From: Chryseobacterium gotjawalense
Lineage (GTDB): Bacteria > Bacteroidota > Bacteroidia > Flavobacteriales > Weeksellaceae
Length of the DNA: 64,000 nt
Direction: 5' to 3'
Assembly (NCBI RefSeq): GCF_030012525.1
Contig: NZ_CP124855.1
Location: 2,976,001 to 3,040,000 of the forward strand
Part shown: positions 22,157 through 31,622 of the stretch, piece by piece
How the letters are laid out: the number at the start of each line of letters is the position of its first letter
Position numbering within the stretch: position 1 is the first letter of the stretch
Made by a program: the position numbers and the translations under genes
Notes under the pieces: generated by a model
Databases searched by the model: none
What the model was told of the DNA's origin: nothing
The model's input: the letters and a program-made list of their open reading frames with translations, nothing else

Positions 22157-24623
22157 ATTGATACATTTCAGAAATCCAAGGGGTTTTAATTCCTTTTAAA
22201 TGAAAGTCAAACCACTCTTTTATTCTCACAAAAAGATCTTCTCTGTTGCGCCGCTCTGAAAAACTGTGTCCCTCTTTCTCGTAAAACAGAGCAATGACTT
22301 TCTTATCATTTCTTCTTAAGCCAAGATAAAATTCCATACTTTGATCCCATGCAATATTTCGATCTTCTTTTCCAGCCCAAAGCAAAATAGGCTGGCTTAC
22401 TTGTTCTGCATGATATATGGGACTGTTTTCTAGATATAAATTTTTATCCGCTGCAAACGGTTTATATATTCGGTATTGCTGTTCTTCAAACTGCCAATAA
22501 AAAGGACTTAAAAAATTGTAGTTGAATGAATGGAAAGAGCGTACTAAATCGCTATTACCTGCACCACTCACATAGGCAGCAAAACGTTTGCTCTGTGTGG
22601 CAATAAAATTGGTTTCGTACCCACCATGAGAATGCCCTATTAATCCCACTTTTGAAAAATCAATCTCTCCAATATTTGCTAAGGCGTCCAACGAAGACTC
22701 TACCGCATCTACGGCAGATTTACCGGGACCTCTGCCGTCATAGGTTATATCTGGTAAATAGATAAAATAACCACGATCCAAAAAGTTTCTCATATTAAAT
22801 CCTTCGACACTCCCAATAAATCCATCTCTTAAATATTTATTGCTTTGATTTCTCATTAATTCATAGATCCCTACTACCATAGGATATTTTTTGCCCTTTT
22901 TATAATGCGCAGGATAATACAGCAATCCAGTTAATGGAATGCCCATCGAATTGCGATAATAGGTCCGAGTTTTTTTATAGTTAAAAACTGCATCGTCTTC
23001 TTTATTTGAATGAAAAATAGCTGCTTCTCTGCTGTTTGTGTTTCTGATTAAAACGGGTGGTTTGTTGTAATTGCTTTTAAGGTATAAGATGCTATTGGCG
23101 TCCTTCATTAAAGGAATTGATACCAAATCATCAGAAGAGTGGTATAGTGCTTGAAATGATTGATTACGGTAGGTTCCCAAAGTCTGGTCAGAAGTTTCGG
23201 GATTTAATATTTTAATAAGGGTTGTTTTGCTATCATCATAGGAGTTTTTTGTAAACCGGCTGTCAATGCCCAGTGGTTCACTGGATCCACTTATTATTTC
23301 TGCATTAAATCCTTGGGGTATTCTGGTCGCTTTTAATTCTGAAGCAGAAATATTGTATTCTGCTATTTTTTGATGTCCTCCAAAAATAATCTTTTCGCCA
23401 CTTAAGCTAAAATAAGGGATGAGGTCAGCTTCAAGGGTCAGAGCTTTATTTTCCATGGTAGAAATCGTGTATAATATCCAATTTTGATTGAGGTAAGAGA
23501 GAAGGTATTTCCCTTTATCATCCATATAGCAGTTTACACCTACTTTTCCTAAAAACTCGTATCTATTAGTATTTACGTCATATCGATAAAGCTCAGATTC
23601 AATTTTATCATGGGTGTAATCCTGATTTGCAGTGGGGTCTAATGCAAGCACGTAACCACCGTGTCCGATAGGAATATGTTTCGGAAAACGATCATTATTC
23701 AATAGTACATATTCCGATTTTTCCGGATTCCAAATTACATTCTCCAGTCCGACGTTGTTCTGGAATTTCTTCGCCAAATTACGGTCATTGACATACCATA
23801 TGTCAACAGTAGATTTTTCATTTTTTGGGAGGGTGGTTGTGTAGGTCATAAGAAATTTGCTTGTACCAATTTTTGACACTTGAACCACATTTTTTAAAAG
23901 GTGAGAAGAAGGTGGCTGAAAAATTATTTCTTTGCGGGTGGTGATGTTAATATACTTAACCCTATTTTTTGTGGTTGCTGAATCTCGTTCTGCGATGAAA
24001 AAAATGGGATTCTCATTACCAACAATATTCATTCTCTTATGTGTGGAAGAGTTGAGTGTAGTTTTTAGATTGGCAGTCCATTTTATCAGCTCGTACAGAT
24101 TTTTGTTTCGACCTGTGAAAAACAAAATATCCTTATTCTTTTTGATAGCATTCACTCCATGAATTTCATCAATTAACTCCGCATCTTCATTATAAATCCG
24201 TAGGATGTCTTTTTGCAATATTGCAATTTTCTCCTCTTTTTCCAGATAAAAGGCATCGGTGATATTTTCCCATATTATGGGTTTTACGGAGGGTAATTTC
24301 AGTAGTTGAGCCGTCTTGGCTCCGCGCATAAAAAGATGACCTTTTTTGGAGTAATGCAGGAAATTAGGATATATTCCTGCCGACTGAAATATGATTTTTT
24401 CAGGATGTTTTACATTTATTAAAGACAGCGTATCACTGGAATATTCGTAGCTTTTCTGAAAAGAAACATATTTTTTATCCGGAGACCACGTAAGCCAGGA
24501 GAGGTTATACGTGTGACCTGCAAACTCATTTGCTTTAAAATCTTTCATTTGAGCAAAACTGAAATTTGCAACCATCAGATAAATAACCATCAGAAAAATT
24601 GTTTTCTTTTTAATAACCATCAT
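22155..24623 (-). CDS. S9 (prolyl oligopeptidase-type) exported peptidase
   Basis: This 822-residue protein has a signal peptide (IFLMVIYLMVANFSFAQ), an N-terminal beta-propeller of about 500 residues and a C-terminal alpha/beta hydrolase. The catalytic set is visible: Ser in IGHSHGGYE, Asp in GKEDRNI and His in KEGHSFSE. It would cleave short peptides in the periplasm or at the surface. It overlaps the 3' end of the SusD-like gene by 14 bp, so the three genes SusC-SusD-S9 form one operon, suggesting peptide uptake and trimming. The second ATG (24620) is equally possible as start. Confidence 0.87.
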   Translation of the reverse strand: MMVIKKKTIFLMVIYLMVANFSFAQMKDFKANEFAGHTYNLSWLTWSPDKKYVSFQKSYEYSSDTLSLINVKHPEKIIFQSAGIYPNFLHYSKKGHLFMRGAKTAQLLKLPSVKPIIWENITDAFYLEKEEKIAILQKDILRIYNEDAELIDEIHGVNAIKKNKDILFFTGRNKNLYELIKWTANLKTTLNSSTHKRMNIVGNENPIFFIAERDSATTKNRVKYINITTRKEIIFQPPSSHLLKNVVQVSKIGTSKFLMTYTTTLPKNEKSTVDIWYVNDRNLAKKFQNNVGLENVIWNPEKSEYVLLNNDRFPKHIPIGHGGYVLALDPTANQDYTHDKIESELYRYDVNTNRYEFLGKVGVNCYMDDKGKYLLSYLNQNWILYTISTMENKALTLEADLIPYFSLSGEKIIFGGHQKIAEYNISASELKATRIPQGFNAEIISGSSEPLGIDSRFTKNSYDDSKTTLIKILNPETSDQTLGTYRNQSFQALYHSSDDLVSIPLMKDANSILYLKSNYNKPPVLIRNTNSREAAIFHSNKEDDAVFNYKKTRTYYRNSMGIPLTGLLYYPAHYKKGKKYPMVVGIYELMRNQSNKYLRDGFIGSVEGFNMRNFLDRGYFIYLPDITYDGRGPGKSAVDAVESSLDALANIGEIDFSKVGLIGHSHGGYETNFIATQSKRFAAYVSGAGNSDLVRSFHSFNYNFLSPFYWQFEEQQYRIYKPFAADKNLYLENSPIYHAEQVSQPILLWAGKEDRNIAWDQSMEFYLGLRRNDKKVIALFYEKEGHSFSERRNREDLFVRIKEWFDFHLKGIKTPWISEMYQ

Positions 24624-25992
24624 TTTGCGGATTTAAATGGGGATTTAATAACAGTTCAGAATTGGGTAGCGGCCAGTTTTGATGATACGTTTTCCAGTTT
24701 GGTTTGGTGCTCAACAATCCATTCAGTTTTCCTGCTCTTTTTAGAGATAGGAAACGAATCCCCTTTTCTGTAAAAAATTCTTTCCTGTTTTCATTGATTA
24801 TTTCGGACAATATTTGCTCTTTGGTCGCCGAAACAGGAGTTGCAGTAATGCCTGCTTTTGCTTTTACTGCATTGAGATAAGTTAAGGCTTCTGTTTTTTT
24901 ATCCTGTTGTGCCAAGGATTCTGCTAAAAGTAAATAGGTTTCTTCCAAACGAAATACAATCGAATATTCATCCGTATTCGCTGAGATATTGCGATACTTA
25001 TCTGTGCGATAGTAATTTTTCTGGTTAATGGTCAGCGTTTTTATCCATTGCTGCTTTCGGAGGTCGTTGGTGTCAAAAGAAGCAAACAAGTTATCAGAAA
25101 GGGTGTATGTATTTGGTAAAGCCGTTGTGAAATAGTACAGGAGTGCTTCACTGGTTGCATTATTTGCCTGCAAAGGCTTTAATTGCCACAAAATATGTTT
25201 CCCATTCATTTTAAAAGTTTTAGACAAATCGGGTTGCCAGGTATAAAGGGCATTTTGAATAATTCCTTTCAACAAGATTTCAGCATCCTGCCAGTGATTT
25301 TGGGTCATCAAAACGGAAGCAAGGAGTAAGTCTGCGGTTTTTTTGTTGGGATATATTCTGTCAGGATTTCTATAAATGTCGTTTAAAAGCGATGAAGATT
25401 CGGACAGGTCATTCTGAATTTTAACTAAAAGTTCTGTTTCATTGGTTTTTGCGAGCGATTGATTTACGGTGTAATCGGTGGTTGTTACATAAGGAATGGC
25501 TCCAAAAATCTGGCTGATATAATAATAAATAAGTGCGCGAACAAAGAGCGCTTCTCCTTTTATCCGTTTTTTATCCAGATCTGCAATCGCTGTGCTTTTA
25601 TTAACCCCTTCAATGATGGCATTTGCCATATAGATTTCTTTGTACGCATTTGCCCAGACCGATTTTATTTTGGTGTTCGTTGAAACCATGCTATTGCTGA
25701 AGATATCAAAATCAGCATTGGAGGCTGTGCTGTAGTTCACTAATTCATCGGTATACGAGCCGAGAAGTGCTCCTGCGCCCGACGATGAGCCACTCAATAG
25801 TGAATAAGCCTGTAGTTCTGCATAAAGGCTGCTTAATGCAGCATCTGCGGTACTCGTCGATTCAAACACCTGATTTGCATTGATCTGGTTGATTGGCGGG
25901 TTCACTTCCAGTGCTTCTTCACAAGAGTGTATCATGCAAAGAAAAAGGGCAAGTACCACTGTATTTCTGGTGATTATTTTTTTGGTAATCAT
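24610..25992 (-). CDS. SusD/RagB-family outer-membrane lipoprotein
   Basis: The 460-residue protein starts with a lipoprotein signal (LALFLCMIHSCEEALEV, lipobox Cys near residue 24). The SusD_RagB TPR-like region follows, with A.ALFVRALIYYYISQIFGAIPYV and, near the C-terminus, R.EETYLLLAESLAQ and INENRKEFFTEKGIRFLSLKR. It forms the lid of the SusC transporter at 26005. The S9 peptidase next to it suggests a peptide rather than a glycan ligand. Confidence 0.9.
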   Translation of the reverse strand: MITKKIITRNTVVLALFLCMIHSCEEALEVNPPINQINANQVFESTSTADAALSSLYAELQAYSLLSGSSSGAGALLGSYTDELVNYSTASNADFDIFSNSMVSTNTKIKSVWANAYKEIYMANAIIEGVNKSTAIADLDKKRIKGEALFVRALIYYYISQIFGAIPYVTTTDYTVNQSLAKTNETELLVKIQNDLSESSSLLNDIYRNPDRIYPNKKTADLLLASVLMTQNHWQDAEILLKGIIQNALYTWQPDLSKTFKMNGKHILWQLKPLQANNATSEALLYYFTTALPNTYTLSDNLFASFDTNDLRKQQWIKTLTINQKNYYRTDKYRNISANTDEYSIVFRLEETYLLLAESLAQQDKKTEALTYLNAVKAKAGITATPVSATKEQILSEIINENRKEFFTEKGIRFLSLKRAGKLNGLLSTKPNWKTYHQNWPLPNSELLLNPHLNPQNDGY

Positions 25993-26004
25993 GTTGATTT
26001 TGTT

Positions 26005-29000
26005 TTAAAAAGTTAATTGAAATCCTAAGGACAACGTTTTAAGGGGAGGGAGATATCCAGAGGTCACCATTTCAGGATCCAGACCGAAATAATTGGTCCA
26101 GGTCAAAAGATTTTGACCTTGCATATACAAAGTCGCTTCGCGAACAAATGTGCTTTGAAGTGGAATACCGTAATTCAGCTGAAGGTTTTTTAATCTGATG
26201 TAAGAAGCATCCCCAACCGCCCCTGTACTATTTTTAAAATTTGCTGTAAGGGCATTCGTTGCTGCATCAGTCCCTGGAGTATAGGGCATTATAATTCCCG
26301 AAGGATTGGCTGCAGACCAGACATTTAGAAATTCGACAGGTTGGTTTACAATCACACCAGGAGTGCTCATGGTTCTGATATAATTATAGGCCTCCTGTTT
26401 TACGAACTGAAACAGAAATGAGAGCTTTACCTTTTTATAGGAGATTTCATTTTGGAATCCACCAAAATATTTTGGTCCTAAATTTTTAATTGCCCGGGCG
26501 TCATCTGGAGCCGTAATTTTACCATCCCCATTATAATCTGTAAAAACATATTTGCCAGTTGCAGGGTCGATGCCCTGGTAGTCAAACAATTTTACCGCAT
26601 AGATCGATTCACCGACTGTATAAGAATTGGCATACGTAGAACCTTCCAATCCGGGGAAAGAAAGCAGTTTATTTTTGGGAACACTGATGTTAAAAGAAGC
26701 ATTCCATTGGAAGTTTTCTGATTTCAAAGGAATGATGGAGGTCTCTGCTTCAAATCCACTGTTTTCTACCGTTGCATTGAGATTAGAAAGGATAGTGCTA
26801 AAGCCAGTGGTAGCAGGTAAAGGAATCCCGACCAATTGATTAGAAGATCTGTTTCTGTACCAAGCGGCTGTTAAAGAGATGCGATTTTTTAAGAAAGCAA
26901 TTTCCAGTGCGGTTTCCAGTTTGTTCGTTTTTTCCCAAGAAAAATCAGGATTGTATAAACGGGAAGGATAGAGCCCCGGAATATTATTATAAGAAGAGGA
27001 GGATAAGGTGTAGGTATCAGTAAACTGGTAATCTCCGATTGCATCACTACCTGACTGACCAAAGCTTGCCCTTAGTTTTGCAAAAGATAACCAGGAACTG
27101 TTTTTCAAAAACTGCTCTTCAGAAAGTATCCAGGCAGCACCCACCGCACCAAAATTTGCGAAACGATTATTAGCACCAAAGCGGCTTGAGCCATCTCTTC
27201 TTGCAGTTAAATTAAGTATATAACGATTTGCAAACTGGTAATTTAATCGCGAAAAAACTGCGGCATATCGGTATTGTATGGTTCTGAAATCGGAGAACGA
27301 AATGGTATTTGCTGCAGCAATATTATAGATTAATGAGTTGCTTGAAAAGCCGGTACCCCGAATGGCGGAAATTTTGGACTGGCTTTCCTGGAAAGTAGAT
27401 CCAAGCAGTATATTCCATTGATGGCGGCTGTATTTTTTGGTCCACGAGATTTGAGGTTCTGCTATGTAGGAAAAAACAGATCCCGTACCGCGTGAAGCAG
27501 AGGAGGTAGAGGCATTTGCCCCAGAAGGAGAGGCTGGATTAAAAACGGTGTTGGGGGTAAGAGAAAATTCTTCTATATCCTGAAAAGTGATCCCAGCATT
27601 CATTTTAAAGGCAAAATCAATCCAAGGTTGGTAGGTTACATTGAGATTTTGATTCAGGTATTTGGTTTTGTTTGAATAACTTGCATTCAATTGAGAAAGG
27701 GGATTGTTAAAGGTGTTTTTCTGCCAGTTTAAATTACCCAGGTCATCATAAAGGGATGGTGCATCTGGAGACAGACTCAATGCTTTGTTGGTATAGTCGG
27801 TATCCAGATTGTTATTGCTTGTTTCCGAAAAAGCATTCGCTAATCCCAGTGAAAACTTACGGTCTGCAGATTGATGGTTAAAATGGGTAGAAACGGTATT
27901 GGTCTTAAAATGATGATCACCGGGAAATACCGAAGTTTGATCACTATGGGAAGCGCTTACTAAAAAGCTGTTTTTTTCGGAACCACCAGATAGGGAAAGT
28001 TGCACGGTAGTATTCCCGGCGGTTCTGCCAATGAGTTCTTTCTGCCAATCTGTATATCGAGTTTGATCCCATGCACCATTGATGTCGTATGCATTGGCAG
28101 GGAAGGTTGTTATGCCTACATTGGCAAAAGCCTTTTTGCGCATGGCAATATATTCAGCAGTATTCATCATTTTGAGTGTAGAGGCGACTTTGCTGAAGCT
28201 TGTACTCGTGTTCAGGTTCAATCGAACAGGTGATGATTTTCCCTTTTTCGTGGTAATTAAAATTACCCCATTTCCCCCTCTGGAACCATAAATGGCTGTT
28301 GCATCTGCATCCTTTAGAACTTCTATACTTTCAATGTCATTGGGGTTGATGCTGTTGAGCGGGCTGATATTTTTTAAAGGCAGCACTCCTACAGAATAGG
28401 TAGAAGAAAGTTCACCGGAAAACGGTACGCCATCCACAACATAAAGTGGTTGATTTCCATCGGTAGCACTGTTCAGTGGATTGCGCAAACTATTTCTGCC
28501 CCGAATCTGTACGTCATAGCCACCACCTGCGTTGCCGCTATTCTGGGTAATGTTTACCCCAGCCATTCTTCCCTGTATGGCGGACAGTACATTGTTCACA
28601 GGCTGGTTTTCGATATCCTTAGCGGTTACTTTTGCGATACTTCCCGTACTTTCCTTGGCTTTCACCTTGTAGTACCCCGCATTGAGTACTACTTCCTCAA
28701 TCGACTTTACTTTTTCTGTAAGAGAAATCGTAAAAGTGGATTTCCCGTCAGTTGTTATTTTTCTTTCACTGTACTCCGGATGCCTGATTATGAGTACTGG
28801 ATTTTCGCCAGTAATCTGGAGGTTGAACGTTCCCGAGGAAGACGTGGTAGTCATTTGATTGGTTCCTTCCTGCGTGATGGTTGCACCGCTGATGGGTTTT
28901 TCTCCGTTGTTGACCTGTCCCGTGACTAAACGGGTCTGCGCCTTGACCTGCGAGTGTACCGCAGAAAATACGAGGCAACAAGAAACAACTCCTATGGTTG

Positions 29001-29016
29001 ATAGGATTTTTTTCAT
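26005..29016 (-). CDS. SusC/RagA-family TonB-linked outer-membrane transporter
   Basis: This 1,003-residue protein has a signal peptide, a CarboxypepD_reg-like domain (GQVNNGEKPISGATI, about residues 33-95) and a plug with SIEEVVLNAGYYKVKAKEST, GVNITQNSG, PLYVVDGVPF and ATAIYGSRGGNGVILITTKKG. A 22-strand barrel follows, ending LSLGFQLTF. A region near its start, TAAAGTTTGC (around 29083 on the minus strand), resembles a -7 box and is duplicated at the head of the direct repeat at 30941. It imports bulky substrates with the SusD partner using TonB energy. Confidence 0.92.
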   Translation of the reverse strand: MKKILSTIGVVSCCLVFSAVHSQVKAQTRLVTGQVNNGEKPISGATITQEGTNQMTTTSSSGTFNLQITGENPVLIIRHPEYSERKITTDGKSTFTISLTEKVKSIEEVVLNAGYYKVKAKESTGSIAKVTAKDIENQPVNNVLSAIQGRMAGVNITQNSGNAGGGYDVQIRGRNSLRNPLNSATDGNQPLYVVDGVPFSGELSSTYSVGVLPLKNISPLNSINPNDIESIEVLKDADATAIYGSRGGNGVILITTKKGKSSPVRLNLNTSTSFSKVASTLKMMNTAEYIAMRKKAFANVGITTFPANAYDINGAWDQTRYTDWQKELIGRTAGNTTVQLSLSGGSEKNSFLVSASHSDQTSVFPGDHHFKTNTVSTHFNHQSADRKFSLGLANAFSETSNNNLDTDYTNKALSLSPDAPSLYDDLGNLNWQKNTFNNPLSQLNASYSNKTKYLNQNLNVTYQPWIDFAFKMNAGITFQDIEEFSLTPNTVFNPASPSGANASTSSASRGTGSVFSYIAEPQISWTKKYSRHQWNILLGSTFQESQSKISAIRGTGFSSNSLIYNIAAANTISFSDFRTIQYRYAAVFSRLNYQFANRYILNLTARRDGSSRFGANNRFANFGAVGAAWILSEEQFLKNSSWLSFAKLRASFGQSGSDAIGDYQFTDTYTLSSSSYNNIPGLYPSRLYNPDFSWEKTNKLETALEIAFLKNRISLTAAWYRNRSSNQLVGIPLPATTGFSTILSNLNATVENSGFEAETSIIPLKSENFQWNASFNISVPKNKLLSFPGLEGSTYANSYTVGESIYAVKLFDYQGIDPATGKYVFTDYNGDGKITAPDDARAIKNLGPKYFGGFQNEISYKKVKLSFLFQFVKQEAYNYIRTMSTPGVIVNQPVEFLNVWSAANPSGIIMPYTPGTDAATNALTANFKNSTGAVGDASYIRLKNLQLNYGIPLQSTFVREATLYMQGQNLLTWTNYFGLDPEMVTSGYLPPLKTLSLGFQLTF

Positions 29017-29058
29017 AGTTTTGTATTGGTTTTTAATTAATTTTAATTACTATTTCTG

Positions 29059-29632
29059 CTCTTTCCTGCGGCTGCAAACTTTAGGGAAAGGGCGTTTTTT
29101 TATTAGAGGATAGAAAAAAGAAAAAAAATGATAGACTAAGTGCGGAATTGTTCCTCACATAGGCTTTAATTTATTCTCTCTTTATTCTTTTCTCTTTTGG
29201 CTTCGACTTCGCTCAGCCACCGTAATTTATCGGATCGCCTTAGGGGAAAGCGTGTAGAAACACTTTTACAGTGGGGTCACTTTTCCCGCTGAAGACCAAT
29301 CCTTTTGTTGTTTGATGATCGGCGTTGGATGGTAAGGGATTGTGCAGTATATTAATTTGCCACCAATCTCCATTCTCACCAGAGCACCGAATGATCGCAT
29401 CAGCACATTGCCATCATCACATCATCACATTACCAAATCATCACATTATCCTCTCGGATCGCCTTAGGGGAAAGCAAAACACAAATGATGAAGAAAAGAA
29501 GTACTTCCCCACTAAAGACAAATCCTTTAAAGAGCATTGATATGAATGTGAGGAGCTCTTATGAGGTGTCGGTAAAACAGATAACGAGGTGAATCATGAT
29601 GAGGACATGAAAATTATTGTAGCAAGGGTTTT
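29059..29632. repeat. Long direct repeat R, copy 1
   Basis: This segment and 30941-31564 are near-identical over ~570-620 bp. Both run from CTCTTTCCTGCGGCTGCAAA through GGATCGCCTTAGGGGAAAGC (twice in each) to GACATGAAAATTATTGTAG or a close variant. Copy 1 starts in the upstream region of the SusC gene. Each copy also contains a low-complexity CATCACATTA tract and a conserved 36-codon frame. Confidence 0.85.
29485..29592 (+). CDS. Possible 35-residue peptide in direct repeat R, copy 1
   Basis: MMKKRSTSPLKTNPLKSIDM... ends ...VSVKQITR. The frame is also intact in copy 2 (31419-31526). Of the nine codons that differ, five are silent (for example CCT/CCA, GAG/GAA, GTG/GTA) and two of the rest are conservative (V/L, I/M). 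That pattern suggests selection on protein, though the copies are too short for proof. No ribosome-site evidence. Confidence 0.35.
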   Translation: MMKKRSTSPLKTNPLKSIDMNVRSSYEVSVKQITR

Positions 29633-29653
29633 TCTAAACCGGATTTCCCGCGA

Positions 29654-29905
29654 AGCAATGAAGCCGCAATGGTTGTGCACACCATTGTAAGTGTCGTCTA
29701 CTATTTTTTATAGAAAAGCGGGGCTTAGGATTGGAGTTGACCAAAAATAAAACGGCGTGGAACTCACTAACATCAACATCTGAATCAGAGGTATCGCCAA
29801 ACACCGTGCAACAGATTCCGAAAGTGAGTTCACGCCATGGTCGTGAACTACTTTACTTATCCTCTCGTTGCAAATTTGAAAATTGGCGATTTTCTGATCC
29901 GAGAC
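29654..29905. ncRNA. Candidate structured element upstream of the XRE gene
   Basis: Several inverted repeats follow each other. CAATGGT-TGTGCAC-ACCATTG lies at 29667-29687. GGCGTGGAACTCACT at 29754-29768 pairs with AGTGAGTTCACGCC at 29823-29836, with one bulge. GTTCACG/CGTGAAC at 29828-29848 is mutually exclusive with it. The ORF that crosses it on the minus strand looks spurious. Strand and function are not known. Confidence 0.4.
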
Positions 29906-30044
29906 TCTAAGCAATAGCTTCTATATATTTTTGAAGTATCGCAAAGTTACTTTTATCGTAACTATTTTACAAATATAATAAAATAATATCAATGTAGCCT
30001 AAAGGAAGCATATTATTTCGCATTTAAATGGCAATTTTAAAATT

Positions 30045-30440
30045 ATGGAAAAGAAAGAGCCTTTAAATTTGCTTTTAGAGAGGCAAAAGTTGGGAATTCA
30101 TGTCAAGAGTATTAGAGATAGTATTGTCAATATTGACGAGTCAAAAATAGGAATTACGCAACAACTTATGGAGGTGCTTGTTGATGGATTGTCACGAAGA
30201 ACTATTGGTGAAGTAGAGAATGCAAAAACAAATGCAAGAGTAGATTCTTTAAATAAAATAGCAGCTGCTTTTAATATTTCATTATATGAATTATGTGACT
30301 ATAATTTTATGATGTGTGCTATTTATAGAAATAATAAAATTGAAGTTGTAAGTTCAAGTACTAATTATTCAATAGAAGGTGAAAAATTGTATAAAGAATG
30401 GTATGAAAAGATAAATGATTTAGAGAGTGAAAATAATTAA
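30045..30440 (+). CDS. XRE-family-like helix-turn-helix regulator
   Basis: The 131-residue protein is unusually AT-rich compared with its neighbours. Its HTH core is ITQQLMEVLVDGLSRRTIGEVENAKTNARVDSLNKIAAAFNISLYELC (residues ~38-88). The features are turn-helix GLSRRTIGEVE and the typical Cro/CI ending SLNKIAAAFNISLYEL. The C-terminal ~40 residues are not assigned. It lies alone between two long direct repeats, followed by a terminator. The base composition suggests transfer. Confidence 0.72.
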   Translation: MEKKEPLNLLLERQKLGIHVKSIRDSIVNIDESKIGITQQLMEVLVDGLSRRTIGEVENAKTNARVDSLNKIAAAFNISLYELCDYNFMMCAIYRNNKIEVVSSSTNYSIEGEKLYKEWYEKINDLESENN

Positions 30441-30472
30441 AATCTCCCTCTAAAATACGAAATCAAATTTCT

Positions 30473-30506
30473 CTCCGAAGTCTCACGACTTTGGAGCTTT
30501 TTTTTA
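30473..30506 (+). terminator. Terminator after the XRE-like gene
   Basis: CTCCGAAGTC-TCAC-GACTTTGGAG is a 10-bp stem (one G-T pair) followed by C and T9. It lies 33 bp after the stop. Confidence 0.85.
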
Positions 30507-30599
30507 AGGAAAACCTAGAGTAGGTAAGGGTTTACTTCCCAATTGCTTCATAATACCGATCGGAACACTGTTGCAGCAGAACATCTGTTTCATATAAAT

Positions 30600-30940
30600 C
30601 CTTCCGGAGCTGCTTTGCCCGATCTCCGAAGTCTCCCGACTTCGGAGCTTTGTTTTGGGATGGTATATTTTTTTTAAGAAGAGAGTAGGTCTCTGGCAGA
30701 TCAATTCGCGTACAGATTGATCAAAATGCTCCGAAGTGAGGACACTTCGGAGAGCGGTGGTTTGTTTTAAAAATAAGCCACCCGACGGGATTCGTGGCGA
30801 AGGGGTAGCGTTTGAAGAGGAGAAATGCCTGAAATTCTAGCCCCGATGGCAGCGGCATCCCCGCAAAGCGGGATATAGCGGACAGCGGGACGGGTCTGGT
30901 AAGAGGCGAAAATTTTGTTGCTCCTTATTAATTAACTGAT
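30600..30940. repeat. CTCCGAAGTC hairpin repeats and gene-free region
   Basis: Variants of the terminator hairpin recur: CTCCGAAGTC-TCCC-GACTTCGGAG at ~30627 and CTCCGAAGTG-AGGA-CACTTCGGAG at ~30729. A related one (GAAGTCGGAGACTTCGGAG) is at ~14297. The rest, to 30940, is GC-richer DNA with CCCGCAAAGCGGGATATAGCGG pieces and no gene that I can support. Confidence 0.6.
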
Positions 30941-31564
30941 CTCTTTCCTGCGGCTGCAAACTTTAGGGAAAGGGCGTTTTTTTATTAGAGGATAGAAAAA
31001 AGAAAAAAGATGATAGACTAAGTGCGGAATTGTTCCTCACATTAGGCTTTAATTTATTCTCTCTTTATTCTTTTCTCTTAATTCTTTTCTCTTTATTCTT
31101 TTCTCTTTTGGCTTCGACTTCGCTCAGCCACCGTAATTTATCGGATCGCCTTAGGGGAAAGCGTGTAGAAACACTTTTACAGTGGGGTCACTTTCCCGCT
31201 GAAGACAAATCCTTTTGTTATTTGATAATGGGCGCTGGATGGTAACGGATTGCGCAGGATATTAATTTACAGTTTTGCCACCAATCTCCATTCTCACCAG
31301 AGCACCGAATGATCGCATCAGCACATTGCCAAATCAGCACATTGCCATTATCACATCAGCACATTACCACATCAAACCATTGATTCTTCGGATCGCCTTA
31401 GGGGAAAGCAAAACACAAATGATGAAGAAAAGAAATACTTCCCCGCTAAAGACAAATCCATTGAAGAGCATTGATATGAATGTGAGGAGCTCTTATGAAG
31501 TATCGTTAAAACAGATGACGAATTGATTCATGATAATTACATGAAAATTATTGTAGAATGGGTT
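30941..31564. repeat. Long direct repeat R, copy 2
   Basis: This is the counterpart of 29059-29632. Differences are small indels (for example an extra TTCTTTTCTCTTTA unit near 31080 and longer CACATTA tracts) and scattered substitutions. It ends where the IS3 element begins (31565). The two copies bracket the XRE-like gene and the structured element. Confidence 0.85.
31419..31526 (+). CDS. Possible 35-residue peptide in direct repeat R, copy 2
   Basis: MMKKRNTSPLKTNPLKSIDM... ends ...VSLKQMTN. It parallels the frame at 29485-29592 with mostly silent or conservative changes. The same frame extends upstream, but that part reads through low-complexity repeats and is unlikely to be coding. Confidence 0.35.
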   Translation: MMKKRNTSPLKTNPLKSIDMNVRSSYEVSLKQMTN

Positions 31565-31622
31565 TGTAATCTTCCCCAAAAATAGGATCATTTAAAAATA
31601 TAGTTTTTAAATTTGAAAGACT

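Noticed and set aside
28450..28929. 159-residue plus-strand ORF
   Set aside because: It is a shadow of the SusC plug region.
29708..29914. 68-residue minus-strand ORF
   Set aside because: It overlaps strong inverted repeats and shows no start context or domain; a structured non-coding element is more likely.
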